DNA of 64,000 nucleotides, taken from assembly GCF_016801865.2 (NCBI RefSeq), contig NC_068938.1, positions 193,529,538-193,593,537 of the forward strand, in the 5' to 3' direction. Within the stretch, counting starts at the first letter, position 1. Every line of letters begins with the position of its first letter. Position numbers and translations under genes: made by a program. This stretch comes from Culex pipiens pallens (taxonomy: Eukaryota > Arthropoda > Insecta > Diptera > Culicidae). Shown here in pieces: positions 1 to 11,519 of this stretch. Below the pieces are notes generated by a model. It did no database searches. It was not told the DNA's origin and saw nothing but the letters and a program-made list of their open reading frames with translations.

Positions 1-469
1 CCCGAAGAGAGCATATGGATTCGTTGTCCCTAGACCTGGCGCATCGGCAAACAATCCGATGTCGCCGGAATCAACGGTTTTCCCTCAAAAAGCATCAAAT
101 TTTCCTTAGCATGCTATGAAAGCTTGATGAACACCGCGACTCCATACGTCAGGTAGCTACCACGTGGGTGAGAAACGGCTGGAATATTCAATTGCAAACC
201 TTCTTTTAACTAGAAAATGATCATTTCGAGTAATCCTGATATTATTTAGACGATTTCAGAATCTTTGCATAGCAAATTTGTATTTTTTTGCAAATATTTC
301 AACCACGTGGTAGCTGCCTGACGTATGGCGTCGCGGTGTTCATCAAGCTTTCATAGCATGCTAAGGAAAATTTGATGCTTTTTGAGGGAAAACCGTTGAT
401 TCCGGAGACATCGGATTGTTTGCCGATGCGCCAGGTCTAGGGACAACGAATCCATATGCTCTCTTCGGG
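1..469. repeat. Long inverted repeat (foldback) cut by the window edge
   Basis: Bases 1-167 are almost exactly complementary to 303-469, with an AT-rich loop of 135 bases. The inner ends carry the CCACGTGG palindrome. Only a few mismatches occur (for example TCGCCGG against CCGGAGA), so the structure is young. Because the arm starts at base 1, the element probably extends left of the window. The 92- and 101-codon minus frames here are by-products of the arm. Confidence 0.85.
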
Positions 470-970
470 AAAAGTGTTCTCCAGACCATTCCCCATAGGC
501 CTGACCATACCAGAAGTTGGCGCGTGATTTTCCTAGACCTGTAGGAGCGTTTGAACAAAAAGTTCCAATTTCCCATAGTAATTCCCATGTAAACTTTGAC
601 CCTGATGCGCGCAGCCAGTTTACAATCAAATGAGCTGATATTTGGCATGAAAGTCCCTATGGGCATGCCCTACAAGTCCGAGAACTTTTTGAAAAACGTA
701 CCCACCCTAATATTTAGCTTAAATTCTCTATTTCTCCTGATCTTCGCGAAGTTTCACCTCGTTATATGTATTTTGGCAAAATAAAAATAAAAATCGCAAA
801 AAGATAAAATTTCCTTAAACCTTTACCCCTTTCATTTCATGTGTTAACTGATTTTAGTTCAAATCCAGACAAATATGATTTGTCTTGTAACTGCCAACAA
901 AGCAATTTTTATGCTCTCAATTAAGATATTCGCAACAAAATTTTGAAATAATGGCTGATTTCTTATATAA
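470..970. other. Unassigned spacer
   Basis: This moderately GC-rich DNA after the inverted repeat may still belong to the same element beyond its arm. It then becomes AT-rich. I see no gene, splice signal or recognisable repeat. Confidence 0.5.
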
Positions 971-1200
971 TAGTCCAGCTTGATTCACCGAAGCCTCGAT
1001 TATTCAAAATTCATAAACTTTTTTAAAAATTATTTTCTTACTTCAAATTTGTTTTCTGCGACAAAATTATGCATTGTCAAATTTAAATAGTTGATTGCCT
1101 ATTAAATTACCAAATACATTTTTTTCAATATTTTCTCACCATTTTGGCCGCCATCTTGGATCTTAAAATTTCAAATCATTTTAGAGAAGTTCTCTGCCCA
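971..1200. mobile_element. Degraded TACAGTCC-family element (copy 1)
   Basis: The left end TAGTCCAGCTTGATTCACCG followed by AAGCCTCGATTATTC is a diverged form of the family terminus seen at 17047. The interior carries the family's TGGCCGCCATCTTGGAT block (1145-1161). The right terminus is not recognisable. Confidence 0.55.
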
Positions 1201-1468
1201 TGCTCGCATAAATGTCCCATATGCAAAAACAGCAAGCTGAGAAAAACGCATTTGAAGTTTGTCCCATACATAAGGCTACGTGTTAAGTTTTCGCGAAAAA
1301 ACTGGATTTCCTCCTGATTTCTACAACAAAGTACTGGATGTTATAGGCTCTTTTGAAAGAGAACACAATTTTGAACAAAACTGCATCTATAACTCGAAAT
1401 CGATGAAAATGCATATGGGACATTTATGCGATCAGGGGCAGTTCTATTGGAATAATAAATATTCAACA

Positions 1469-1712
1469 TAGGGGAACAGCATCTAATTCCAGCGTGCCTC
1501 TAATGTTGGCAGGTCAGAACTTTGACATTCAATTAAAGCTAATTAACAGCGTTTTCAACTGAACTCGAGTGATAAATATCTCAATAAGAAGTGAGCAAGC
1601 AAGTTTCTATCAAAAGTTTTGCAAAATTAGTTGTTTGAATAGTGAAAATCAGCTAATTGGATGGAGTTAGAAGCGAGGGCTTAACCTGCCAAACATACGA
1701 GAATTTCCCCTA
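1469..1712. mobile_element. Short element with TAGGGGAA termini (copy 1)
   Basis: TAGGGGAA at 1469 is matched by TTCCCCTA ending at 1712, giving a 244-bp unit with short inverted ends. The right part (CTGCCAAACATACGAGAATTT) is related to a fragment at 53160-53212. It is non-coding and probably a miniature inverted-repeat element. Confidence 0.55.
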
Positions 1713-2284
1713 TTAACACTTCTTTTTTGTGTCGACGCACTGAAACTTTAAGTGACACTATAACAATAAAATTTGAAACAGCAAAAAACAAAAATATTTG
1801 TTCTTGAAATAACATACAATTCAGACTCCATTATAGTCTATTAGTTCTCAAAAAAATCTTCTGGAATTTCCACATGATTTATGGGCCCTTAATAAAATTT
1901 TGAAATAATCAAATCGCAAAAATTACTTATTTTTACTGTCTTACTTTGGGTTGTAGAGCACTAATATTACCTAAAAAATATTTGTATTCGAAATCATCTC
2001 GGAATATGTACTTATTAGTATTTATTAGTAAAAGATGACGGCCAACATAACGGTGATGAAGAATTGTGAATTTTCATTTAGCGATCAGCCTCGAACTCGA
2101 ATTCAATGTAAAAAATAAGTGATTAAAAATACGACACTTTTCATGTTTCAATTCGGCCATTGCATTGTTTTGTTTTTGTCCCCTTTACAATTCCCCCAAA
2201 AATAAGGATGCACAAAAATTACTTAAATTTCATTTTTCTTAGCAATATATTTAAAATCGATTATAAACTATTCAGAATAGAATG

Positions 2285-2528
2285 TAGGGGAAATATGCCC
2301 ATTTTAATCACTCTAAGCCGTTCGACCAATTCTCATCACTTTTGCCGTTTTCTGCTATTAAATCAACATTTTCAGATGTATCAACAATGGATAGTTGCTT
2401 GCTCACTTTTGTTTGAGCTACTTATTACTCTGGAACAGTCAAAAACACTTTTAAAAAGCTGTAATTCATGATCAAAGTGCTGATAGGCCGATAATAGAAA
2501 TAGGCTGAGAAAGGGTATAGTTCCCCTA
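2285..2528. mobile_element. Short element with TAGGGGAA termini (copy 2)
   Basis: TAGGGGAAA at 2285 pairs with TTCCCCTA ending at 2528. The 244-bp length equals that of copy 1, which supports one family. The 103-codon frame across it is incidental. Confidence 0.55.
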
Positions 2529-2816
2529 TAGTGTTTATTTATGGATTTTCAACAAAAATTTTGTTTTAAATATTTTAACAAATTTTGTATTTTGGGGCCA
2601 CTGATCGATAAAAGTTGTAAAAGTTTTGGAAAAAATATATTTTTATGAATTCATTGATATTTTTCAAATTTTTGATGATTAGCATAACTGTAATGAAGCA
2701 TAAAGCCTTTTGTGAAACCTTTTGCTTCGAAATAAAAAAAAATCAGGCTTGAAATTTAGTTTATATTTAACACAAATCGAATTCGACATTACAAAAAATT
2801 TAAACCTTGAATTTTA

Positions 2817-2880
2817 TTTGAATAATTTGATTATCCGAAATTTAAAATTGCGAACTTCGGATAGTCGAGTCTGGATTATG
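2817..2880. mobile_element. Remnant of a TACAGTCC-family element
   Basis: GATTATCCGAA and, at the right end, CTTCGGATAGTCGAGTCTGG match the family termini. The left terminus and interior are lost or too diverged to place. Confidence 0.45.
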
Positions 2881-2999
2881 TCAATATTCTGTTAGGTTTC
2901 CATTCAATTCAATCATTGGATCTAAGTTTGGTTTAAATTCTTAAAAAAATCTTAAATATTTTTTATTTGTTTTGAAAATAAATAACATCCTGACATAAC

Positions 3000-4260
3000 C
3001 AAAAAAGATTGAAACATTGGACGCTAGTCTTGGAATTTGGACTTAAAATTAACTGAAAAAGCGTTGAAACTCTCATCAGGTGAATAAATCACCTTCCTCG
3101 TGGTCACCGTCATCGTTTTCTCTCCCGCCAAGGGCTTGATTGTTGTGTTTTCATTTTCGGAGCAAGGGGCCTTATATTGTAGGTCTGATTTATTGATGGT
3201 CATAATTAGTGGTCTCTTTCAGGGGTTTCCCTAATTGAATGGTTCCGTCCGCATGCAGTTGTTTTTTTATGCTGGTCGGCTTCATTGACTTCGCCCGAAG
3301 CGAAAAGTTGGTCAAGTCAAGGATCCAGAAGAGGGTCACGTGGTGGGCCTGTGTGCTGACTCACGTGTGCGGGCGCGGGATTTTACAACTGCAATCCACG
3401 TGCATTTTTCGATGTGTTTATTTTGCATACTGACGGGGGGACAGATCGCGTTGTGTGAAAGTGAGAGAAACTGAGAGTTGTGGAATTTCCAGAAGTGCAC
3501 CGAAAACACCAATGCAACACCTTACTAACACAAATTTGAGTTTGAAATGTGCAACAGCTTGCAGTTTGCGGTGGTGTTTGCGAGAAGGTGGTGTGCAAGT
3601 GAATTTTAAATTCGAAAAAGGCTATGAGAAATTTAAAGAGAGGAGAGCGCAAAATGCACGTTGCACATACAAATGCAAGTTAAAAACACATAAAACACAC
3701 AAAAAAGGGGAAGAGAGCTTTTACCCCTTCCCTTTTCAAATTCTCTCTCGCACGAAAAATGTTCACACAACGATGCGCAAAATTGCATTCGCACATAAAA
3801 ACACCGCAAAATACACTCACAAAAGGGCGCATTATTTATGAGTATGGAAATTGCAGTGATAAAATGTAAACAATTTTTTTTCGCTCTCTCTCTCTCTCGA
3901 CAACTTGCTTGCATTTTCATTTGCTTACCGTCGATGCACTTCTGGCCCCCTTGCATTCAATTGTTGCATTTGGACGGCGCGCCGACGCATTTTGGCAGGG
4001 AAGGTGCCGCGGTTTTTTTGTATGATTGCAAAAGTTTTGCAGGGTTTACCGTCGTTCTGGAAGGGCTAGAGAAGCACTGTGATGGGGAGTGGCTAGGGCA
4101 GTGTAGAAGTGCAACTGGTGTTGCACTCTCTTCTTTTTTTTTGCTAGGCTTGAGGAATGGAATTTTTGACCTATGATGAGGGGGCTTGATGGCAGGCTCA
4201 GGAAAATGGTGGAGATTTCAATGCCATGCAAAAATATTACAGGATTTCAGGTACATTGTT
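3000..4260. other. GC-rich island without a supported gene
   Basis: Non-repetitive DNA with a CT microsatellite (about 3885-3899), TGCAA-rich stretches and overlapping frames of 90-130 codons on both strands. None has splice signals or recognisable protein sequence. It could be a leader or conserved intronic region. Confidence 0.4.
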
Positions 4261-4599
4261 TTACATCAAATGATTATAATTATTTTTCTATTCAATAAGT
4301 TTTCTCAATAATGGTTGTATTTTTTTACTAAGTATGAGTTTCCATATTTTCAAAAAACTTTTAAGTGTTTTTTACTTATTTCTCGTTTTTTTAGTATGCA
4401 ATTTATCATCAATTTTTGAGGTTTTTTTTTTACAAAACCATTGATCAAAACTAAAACAAATTCTCAAAAATTAGCAAAATCATCATAAATTATTTAAGAT
4501 TATGTTCCTAACTTTTTTCATTTCATTCCATTGAATTTGCATTACTTTTGTACAGTAACTATCCTAAGCTAAGATATGGTCTACCTTACCACAGCTGGA

Positions 4600-4841
4600 T
4601 ACACACTTAGATTTTTTTTACCGAATTCGGTAGTTGTAGGTTCGATAAAGATAAAACCATCCGTCAACATGAACAAAATTTTACCGAATTTCGGCTGTAC
4701 GTACAATGAAGGTAATAATGAACTGCATTACCGAATTTTGGTAAGTTTTTACCGAATACGGTAATTTTCAGTTTACCGAATTGTTCAGCAGTTGAAAAAT
4801 TGGTAAAATTTACCGAATTCGATAAAAAATCTGAGTGTGTA
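4600..4841. mobile_element. Miniature inverted-repeat element with TACACACTTAGA ends
   Basis: TACACACTTAGATTTTTTTA at the left end is matched in reverse by TCTGAGTGTGTA at 4841, followed inward on both sides by TACCGAATTCG. The interior repeats ACCGAATTNGG many times. TA at each end suggests a TA target duplication and a Tc1/mariner-type origin. A 27400-27430 segment shares CCGAATTCGGTAGTTG. Confidence 0.7.
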
Positions 4842-4956
4842 TGTAACAAATGACCTTCGAAACACAATTTTAGGATGTTGGAATAGAGATATAATCAAAA
4901 AAAATCTTAAAGGTAATAAATATGTAAGAATTTCGAAAATCGGTTGTGAGATGAAC

Positions 4957-5085
4957 AATAATGAATTTTATTAACGAATTTCGGTAGAATTTTACCAAAT
5001 TTGATAATTTTCAGTTTATCGAACTGCTCAGCAGCTCAAAAATCAGTAAAAATTATTGAATTCGGTAAAAAAATCTACGTGTGTA
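4957..5085. mobile_element. Partial second copy of the TACACACTTAGA element
   Basis: The sequence repeats the right two-thirds of the element ending at 4841: TTCGGTAGAATTTTACC, CAGTTTATCGAACTGCTCAG, and a terminus TCTACGTGTGTA at 5085. The left terminus is missing, so this is a truncated or eroded copy in the same orientation. Confidence 0.6.
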
Positions 5086-5347
5086 TCTTTAACATTTGAA
5101 ATACGTAACACGTAGCTTCGATTTAGTTTTTTTGAATATATTTTGACAAGAAAAATCAATAAAACTCCGCTGAGATACTATTATTTAACAACATAGTGAA
5201 AAAAATAATCATATGTAAACAAGGTTGGAGTTTTAAATGTACCTCTATATTATGTATTTTTACCAACATTGACGTGTAACAATATGAAATAACAAAGAAA
5301 TAATAAAAAAATTACCACGTTGAAGATATTATCCTCACTTTCAGATC

Positions 5348-5645
5348 TTTTCAAAAAGTATGTAATTTTACATCAGAAACTGTCGAATATTTTTATCTTT
5401 TTCTATGTAGATCAACTTTTTACACAGTTGTTTAGGTAAAATTACATTAAAATAGCTAAATTTACATTTTAAAATGTTCAACTCGCCGTCTTATCTTCTC
5501 AAAAAGTGTGTAATTTTACATCAAAAACTGTCTAAATTTTGAACATTTTCTATATAGATCAACTATTTACACATTTATTTAGGTAAAACTACATTGAAAA
5601 TAACTAAATTTACATTTTCAAATTTTCAACTTGTCGCTTTAAACT
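5348..5645. repeat. Two-unit tandem repeat, period 148 bp
   Basis: The block starting TCAAAAAGTATGTAATTTTA at 5351 recurs at 5499 (TCAAAAAGTGTGTAATTTTA) and the similarity continues through GTAGATCAACTTTTTACACA and GGTAAAATTACATT. Divergence is moderate. No coding potential. Confidence 0.7.
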
Positions 5646-5842
5646 TTATATTTCAAACCTCTCTCGAATTGTTTGCTCTAAATTCAGAGTTTGTATCTCT
5701 GCAAAAGTTATTAGAACAATTTAATGGAATAAATAAAAACGAAAAAAATAACATTGATGATCACGTAACACAGTAGTAAACAATGTTAAACCGGATGGTG
5801 TAAATATGATAGTAGAATATTACCTCGTTTATGATGTTATAT

Positions 5843-6161
5843 TACAGTCCAACCCTAATTATACGAAGTTTCGATTATCCGAAGGTTTCTTAGGAACTTC
5901 GGAAAATTGAACCGTGGGCAAAACATGATACCAGTTTTTTATTTTCTCACTTTCAACATCATGTTCGAGTTCTGCGACCCTATTTCAGACAAATTTGATT
6001 GGTTGATGTATGTTACATTAAAAAAATATTTTTTCAATATTTCATTACGCCATTTTGGCCGCCATCTTGAATTTAATATTTACAATTCTTATAGAGCATA
6101 TTTGGAGTCGAATTTGTGCTAAACTACGATTTTTTTTTCGCATAAACGAGTCCGTACTGTA
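5843..6161. mobile_element. TACAGTCC-family element (copy 2)
   Basis: The left end TACAGTCCAACCCTAATTAT then CGAAGTTTCGATTATCCGAA; the right end ACGAGTCCGTACTGTA. The interior has the family blocks GAGTTCTGCGACCCTATTT and GGCCGCCATCTTG. Ends are flanked by TA. Confidence 0.65.
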
Positions 6162-7896
6162 CCTCAAATTATGAAAAAAGTTAAAATATACCAGAAAAGA
6201 GGTGAAAACATATTTTTAGAACTAAAATTTCCGAAAATTTATAGGTTTTTGGTGCAAGATTTATATACTGCAAAGTGAAAAAAAAAACTACAAAAATTGA
6301 CAGTTCTACGAAAATTTTTCTCAAAAGATGTCAATATTTTGACAAGTGCAAATATTATCTGTTAAGTGAAAGACAAAATAAAATTTGAAAATTTAGGAAT
6401 CAGATACGGTGAGAAAGCCCATTTCGTAAATTATATCAAGAAATATTTTTATTCTAGATATTCGTTGCCAAATTACAAATACTATAAATTGGTTGGTTAC
6501 CATGCCAATCGGCTGCTTCCAAAGTTGCGTCTTTAGAGCTGCTTCAATCAATAAAAGTCAACAAATCAAACTTTGACCAGATGGAAATCTCATAAATCCG
6601 CTCCCGCATTTTACCACCCAAAATCATGGAATCAAAGCATACTTGTCCTACATCCAACAATCTCCTCGAACACGTACGCCAAATTTGTAAAGACCCCCCA
6701 ACCCAACCAAATCAGTTTTCTTCAATTACGACCGCACTTTTGCTTGCTTTTCCTCGTGTTTTTCCTTCTAATTCCTTTTTTTTCTTCTCTTCGTTCTTCA
6801 CATCATGCCGGCATAATAATTGTTCCAAACCAACAACATATATTTCAATGGTGTTGGTTTCCTCGTGGTTCTTCTAAACTCACTCCCCTCGCTAACCCCC
6901 CCTCTTTTTCCCACTCCCAGCTTCCTTTCATTTAGGCAATTTCGTAATATTCGAGAAAAAGAAGAAGAAGAAAAAAATCTCATTTGCCTCGTTAGGATTC
7001 TTCTTCGAGCAACATTGTAGTCGCAAACCTCAACACACAGCGAAAAGGATTGCTGCTTCCTTCGAAAGGATTATGACGCCCGGATGGCAAAAAAGGACCC
7101 CTTCTACGAGGGGAAGAATTTGCGCGAGGCACGAGAAGCAGATCAATCATCCTCGTTGGGCTCGTTGTCGTCCGCATCTTCGTCAGCAGCAAAACTGCAT
7201 GGCAATGAATTTTGTCGCACACACACGGAGGCTGACCCCCGGCAGGACCCGGACCATGCACAACGCTTCCGTGTACAGGAGTGGTTTTTGACAAATGTGC
7301 CCAAATTTTTGTCAGGTTATTTGGGAGTTTTTTTGTATGGCTAACACGCGAGTTGATGGAGGGAAACTGCATTTTGCGGGGAATTGCAACATTGTAGTAC
7401 GATTGCTTACCTGGAAGGAAATAGAGAACAAATAGGTGTTATTAGTAAGTGGTTTATGCTCTTTTTTAATGTAGGGGAATACATACATTTCTAATAACAA
7501 ATATTCCGAAAGTGGATTTAAAACCTTCATTTCATCACCCTTTTTTAAACTGGTCAAGTATTGAACCTGGGAAGATCCACACATTTGTCTTCCCTTATGA
7601 CAGAACTTTTTAAATAGATTATCAGATTGTAGTGTTTTGCAAAAGGACCTAAGCACCAAATTTATAAACACGTCCAAAGTTGCCTCCCAAATCATATCAT
7701 TTTTAATTAAATACCTTAGGAAAAGTCGAAACGCCAAGCCTTTAAAAATCTAAAAAAATAAGAGTTCTTCTTCCAATGCATTTAAACATTATTCAATTGT
7801 GGATGATTTTGGAAGAAAAGTTGTAAACATTCCTATTTCAAAAGAAATCATTTGGGATCATTAGTTTTTCCATACAAGTCTCTAATAATTTTAGGG
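6162..7896. other. Spacer and GC-rich island
   Basis: AT-rich spacer is followed by a C/T-rich plus-strand stretch (6690-6950) and a small GC-rich island (7060-7300). Apart from the weak frame at 7084 and a TAGGGGAA-like terminus near 7473 with no partner, nothing is identified. Confidence 0.4.
7084..7341 (+). other. Weak candidate open frame in a GC-rich island
   Basis: An ATG at 7084 (context CCGGATGG) opens 85 codons beginning MAKKDPFYEGKNLREAREAD and containing a Ser-rich run. The first 40 codons look more protein-like than most frames here, but a 126-codon frame overlaps on the other strand and no splice sites or homology support it. It is listed only as a candidate; chance is more likely. 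Confidence 0.12.
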
Positions 7897-8040
7897 GGCT
7901 GGTCATACAAAATGGCCATGTAAATGTATGAAATTCTGTATCTTGAGAAGGGATTTTCTGATCGATTTGGTGTGTTCGACAAAGTTGTAGGTTATGATTA
8001 GGCCTTTTCTTAAAAACTAGGTACACTGTTTTTTCCATTT
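7897..8040. mobile_element. Fragment of the family forming the 59-61 kb palindrome
   Basis: The run GGTCATACAAAATGGCCATG through TCGATTTGGTGTGTTCGACA and AAGTTGTAGGTTATGA matches the left arm of the palindrome near 59560-59660 with moderate divergence. It is a truncated single-arm copy. Confidence 0.5.
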
Positions 8041-8805
8041 TATTGTTTAACTATTTATGACTAAAAGCTGGGTGCTGAATAGTGGTTCGCAAAACGGCCT
8101 CAATTTTGAACTGTCAAAGTGGATTCAATTTACTGTTCAACAAAAGTAGAGATTATTGTTATCGATCATAATTTGAAATGAAAAATGTGTGGCTTTTGAG
8201 GACCTGGAGTTGAAGTCAAGAAATCTTAAGAAATTGGAAGGCTATATCGTATTTTTTTAAAATAATTATGAATGAAAGTTGTATATGGAGCCGATGCGGT
8301 TGTATCCATCCAGATGCTGTCTTTATTGTATGATTCCGTTTGAAAACCTACTGGTTTAGTAAAAATCTTCTCTGTTTGTCGGATCAGCTTCGCTAGATTT
8401 AGCGAAGTTTTTTCGCAGGACCTGGAAGTGTTGCCGGATTCCAAAATCAATCAGTTAATTTATCCACGACATCACAGAATGACACTCTCGCTTCGTCATT
8501 CGTAAAAAAGAAAAACATCTTCAAACCGATCGAAACTCTCAAAAACACACAATTTGCCAGCAAAAAATTACAAAAACTAGACAAAATAAAACACATACTA
8601 CTGATTATAAAACAGCTCTTTTACCAGTAAGAAAAAAGTCATGCTTGCGCTTGAACAGTAGATGTAAACAAAGTGGGATCATTCGAAAATCACGTTACGC
8701 ATTCTCTCTATTCATCACCCATACTAAAAGTTGAATTCCCAAAATAAAAAAAAAATAAACGAAACGAAAACGTTTTAAGGTACTGACTATAAAATTTGGT
8801 TTAAG
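8041..8805. other. Unassigned spacer
   Basis: AT-rich, with no supported gene and no repeat that recurs in this window. Confidence 0.4.
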
Positions 8806-8973
8806 GGAGCGTTCTTTTACTACGTAACTCAAAAATTTGGATTTTTTTACCCTCTCCCCCCCCCCTTTCTCATAATAAAATGTCCGCATAAATTAAAAAA
8901 AAAAAATGTATGGAATCTCACAAGGTCTTCGACCCCCACCCCCCAACTGCGTTACGTAATAAAAGAACGCTCC
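8806..8973. mobile_element. Palindromic miniature element with GGAGCGTTC ends
   Basis: GGAGCGTTCTTTTACTACGT at the left is matched in reverse by ACGTAATAAAAGAACGCTCC at the right. The terminal repeats are about 25 bp around a C/A-rich core. I know this terminus as a common repeat in mosquito genomes; it is non-coding. Confidence 0.75.
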
Positions 8974-9175
8974 ACGGTTGGTAAAATGAAAGAAGGGCTC
9001 TTACCCGACATTTTGCAGGGTTCGTCGAAATAATTCGTGGGGGGTTTGAAGCAAAAAAAGTATTTTTCTCGATTTTTAGGATTTTTCTTCAGAAAAGTCA
9101 ATGAAAACCAATGGGTTCATGTTCATACCCATTAAATTTCTATTGAATATGCCTCAAGAGGCACTAAATCACATT

Positions 9176-9198
9176 TTTGACTTATGATAAAAAGTTTC
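9176..9198. repeat. Left target-site duplication of the 9.2-kb retroposon
   Basis: This 23-bp sequence (from TTTGACTTAT to AAAGTTTC) recurs at 9758-9780 with one mismatch, flanking the element between them. Confidence 0.75.
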
Positions 9199-9757
9199 TA
9201 ATCTAATCTAATCGAACACAAGCGCAGCCAGTCCGAAGAAAGCATCCGGGTAGATTACGCCTCAAGTTCTTTCTTGTCATTATTAATGATTGCAGTACTT
9301 TCGAGAACCCCCGAAGTTTATTACACTCATTAAAGCGGCCCGGCCTACTGCGTTGCATTAACCGCATGAGACAGATTCTATGAACGGAACCCACATTTCA
9401 TAGAATCATCAGGGGAAGAAGAAGAAGCCGGGGACATACCGTACCAACCGGTTCGAGCTATTTATAGATTATATTGGTGTGTGGTGTGTAGGGGAATCGT
9501 TGGGGAAGGGATTGTTGTATGATATAGTAAACGACCTTGTGACATTATTTCACCACTACGGATTAATTCACTCAAGGGGTGTCAACCCCTCGGTGGCTGA
9601 ATGGCTAGAGCATCCGACTTCCAATCCAAAGGTGTGAGTTCGAATCCCACCTGATTCCAAGCGTTTTTTGTTCATATTCAAAGTTCAATTATAGTCGACA
9701 AATTTCAAGGAGACCGGTCGGGAATCGAACCCAGAACCTTCCGCTTATGAGGCGGGA
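9199..9757 (-). mobile_element. SINE-like retroposon with two opposed tRNA-like modules
   Basis: On the minus strand the element starts inside a tRNA-like head (anticodon-like loop CTCATAA, B box GGTTCTGGGTTCGATTCCCG, 9757-9712). After a spacer of about 45 bp comes a second tRNA-like module facing the other way (9589-9657 on the plus strand: A box TGGCTGAATGG, B box GAGTTCGAATCC). The body follows, ending in a pentamer tail that reads TAATC repeats on the plus strand (9199-9213). A 23-bp direct repeat (9176-9198 and 9758-9780) marks retroposition. The head lacks its D arm, so the copy is truncated at its 5' end. The same module pair, with a different tail, is at 54560-54760. No coding capacity; mobilisation would need a LINE in trans. 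It could relate to the two-tRNA Twin SINEs described from Culex, but the modules here are inverted relative to each other. Confidence 0.7.
9589..9657 (+). other. tRNA-like module with A and B boxes
   Basis: TGGCTGAATGG (A box) and GGTGTGAGTTCGAATCCCAC (B box region) are correctly spaced, with an anticodon-like CTTCCAA loop. The acceptor and anticodon stems do not pair well, so this is a tRNA-derived element part and not a functional tRNA gene. Confidence 0.6.
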
Positions 9758-9780
9758 TTTGACTTATTATAAAAAGTTTC
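9758..9780. repeat. Right target-site duplication of the 9.2-kb retroposon
   Basis: Matches 9176-9198 at 22 of 23 positions. Confidence 0.75.
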
Positions 9781-11065
9781 CCAACCAAATTTACCAGATT
9801 TTTTACTTTTTTTGGATACGACCAAATAAAAATCTATTCTTTGTACAATTTGTCATAAAAATACAGCAACAGCTTGTCCGGATACAAATTCGAGAATAAA
9901 ACACTGCTAAACTTAGAGTATTTCATTTAAAAGCTATGTAGCTATATATAAAAGTTTTAAGAATAATTTTTTAAAATAAAATTTCCATAAAAATTAACAA
10001 TTTTGGATATTTTCGATTTTGTAAAATAAAAAATGACATTCTCGAAAATTTCTGAATTTAATTCCCATTCAAACTCAGGCGTTTTTTTATGATTCAAATA
10101 AAAAATTCCATAAATTTTGGCAAAATTTTATATTATTTTTATGTTTCAACAAAATATTTTCATCATTAAAAATATCTTAGTAGGCAGTGTTCATCGGGAT
10201 TTAAGCCAGAAATTTTGGAGAAAGTCAATTTTTATTTTACGAAATAGAGCATATCTCTGCTTATATTGAAAAAAATTATGTATTCAGAAAACTGTTCTAT
10301 ACAATGTGATTTGTTCGGAATGTTTTATAATGTTATAGTTTTATATGGAGGAGGATTTAAAAAAAATAATCATAATCTGGACAAAAAATTAAATGGAAAT
10401 TATTTTTTAAAGCAAATTTGACTTTGCAATCGGAAAGTACTTTACAATTTTTAAGAAAAAGTTACTTTTAGGCATTTTCGATTTTTTAAGGTTTCTTGAG
10501 TCTAAGAATAATCCTTGAAGAAAAGCCCTTCTGAAAAAAATAGTTTTGAAAATCGTGCGAAAACGATTATCAATCACTCAAGTAAAACGTTCACCATTTT
10601 TTATAAGCATAGATTTTGAACGTTCAAAAATTTAGATTTTGTTTCGAGAATTGTAGAAAGAAATGCTCAAATTAACTTACTAGATCCAACATTTTTGTAA
10701 ATATTTTTCTAAAGATAATTTAGCGTTTGGTATTTTACAAAAAAGCTCGAAAACTGGATTTAAAAAAAAGTATCCCAGACAGAAAACAAAAACGAACATA
10801 TCTAAGTTAACAGAAGATGTAAATTGGATTTTTGTGTAATTTTGGGTCAAAATCGAAGACATTGAGTTATTGAAGCAAACAAGTCTATTTAGTAGTACAA
10901 ATTCCTGTTTAATCTCAAAACTGAAATAAAAAAAACTAAATTTCACGAAATTTCGATAATTAATCAGAACAAATCCTCTCCTGTAGAGAACTCCCTCCAA
11001 AAAGAGTTTGTCCTGTACAATTTATGTTAAATAAAAAAATATATTCTCAAAAAAAAAAAAACACT
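9781..11065. other. AT-rich spacer
   Basis: Low-complexity A/T-rich DNA. The 106-codon minus frame at 10680-11000 is Phe/Asn-rich and typical of AT-rich random sequence. Nothing else is seen. Confidence 0.4.
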
Positions 11066-11430
11066 TTCGGATAATTTAATCTACCGATAATCAAACGAAA
11101 AAAAAAGTTGTCTTATTTTAAGTCGCAGAGCTCAAAATTGAACCCAAAAATTTATTTAAAAAAAATTAAGTTCTGTTGAAGATGGCCTCCAATGTAATGA
11201 AATATTGAGAAAATGCATTTGTTTATGAAACAGGCAATAAACCGCTCAAATGTGACTGAAATGGTTTTGCAGAACTCGATTGATATAAAAAGAGTAAATA
11301 TACCTTTTTTCCATGATTTCCATTGCCACTTTGGATAACAAATTTCTTTAAAAACACCTTCGGATAATCGAACTTGGGATAATCAAAACTTGAGATAATC
11401 AAGGCTTCGATTTATGAAGTCTGGACCATA
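11066..11430. mobile_element. TACAGTCC-family element (copy 3, eroded)
   Basis: The segment begins CTTTCGGATAATTTAATCTACC and ends TTTATGAAGTCTGGACCATA. It contains three further GGATAATC/GATAATC blocks near the right end (11352-11402) and the GATGGCCTCC core near 11180, reversed relative to copy 2. Confidence 0.5.
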
Positions 11431-11519
11431 ATGATAATATCTTGAACACTTTCGACTGTTGAAAAGGCTGAAAAAGCGCAGGTATTGAAATTTCCCCAAA
11501 ATTTCCATACCGACTGGCA

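Noticed and set aside
9589..9757. Functional tRNA genes
   Set aside because: A and B boxes are present, but acceptor and anticodon stems mispair, one module lacks its D arm, and the pair lies inside a retroposon with a target duplication.
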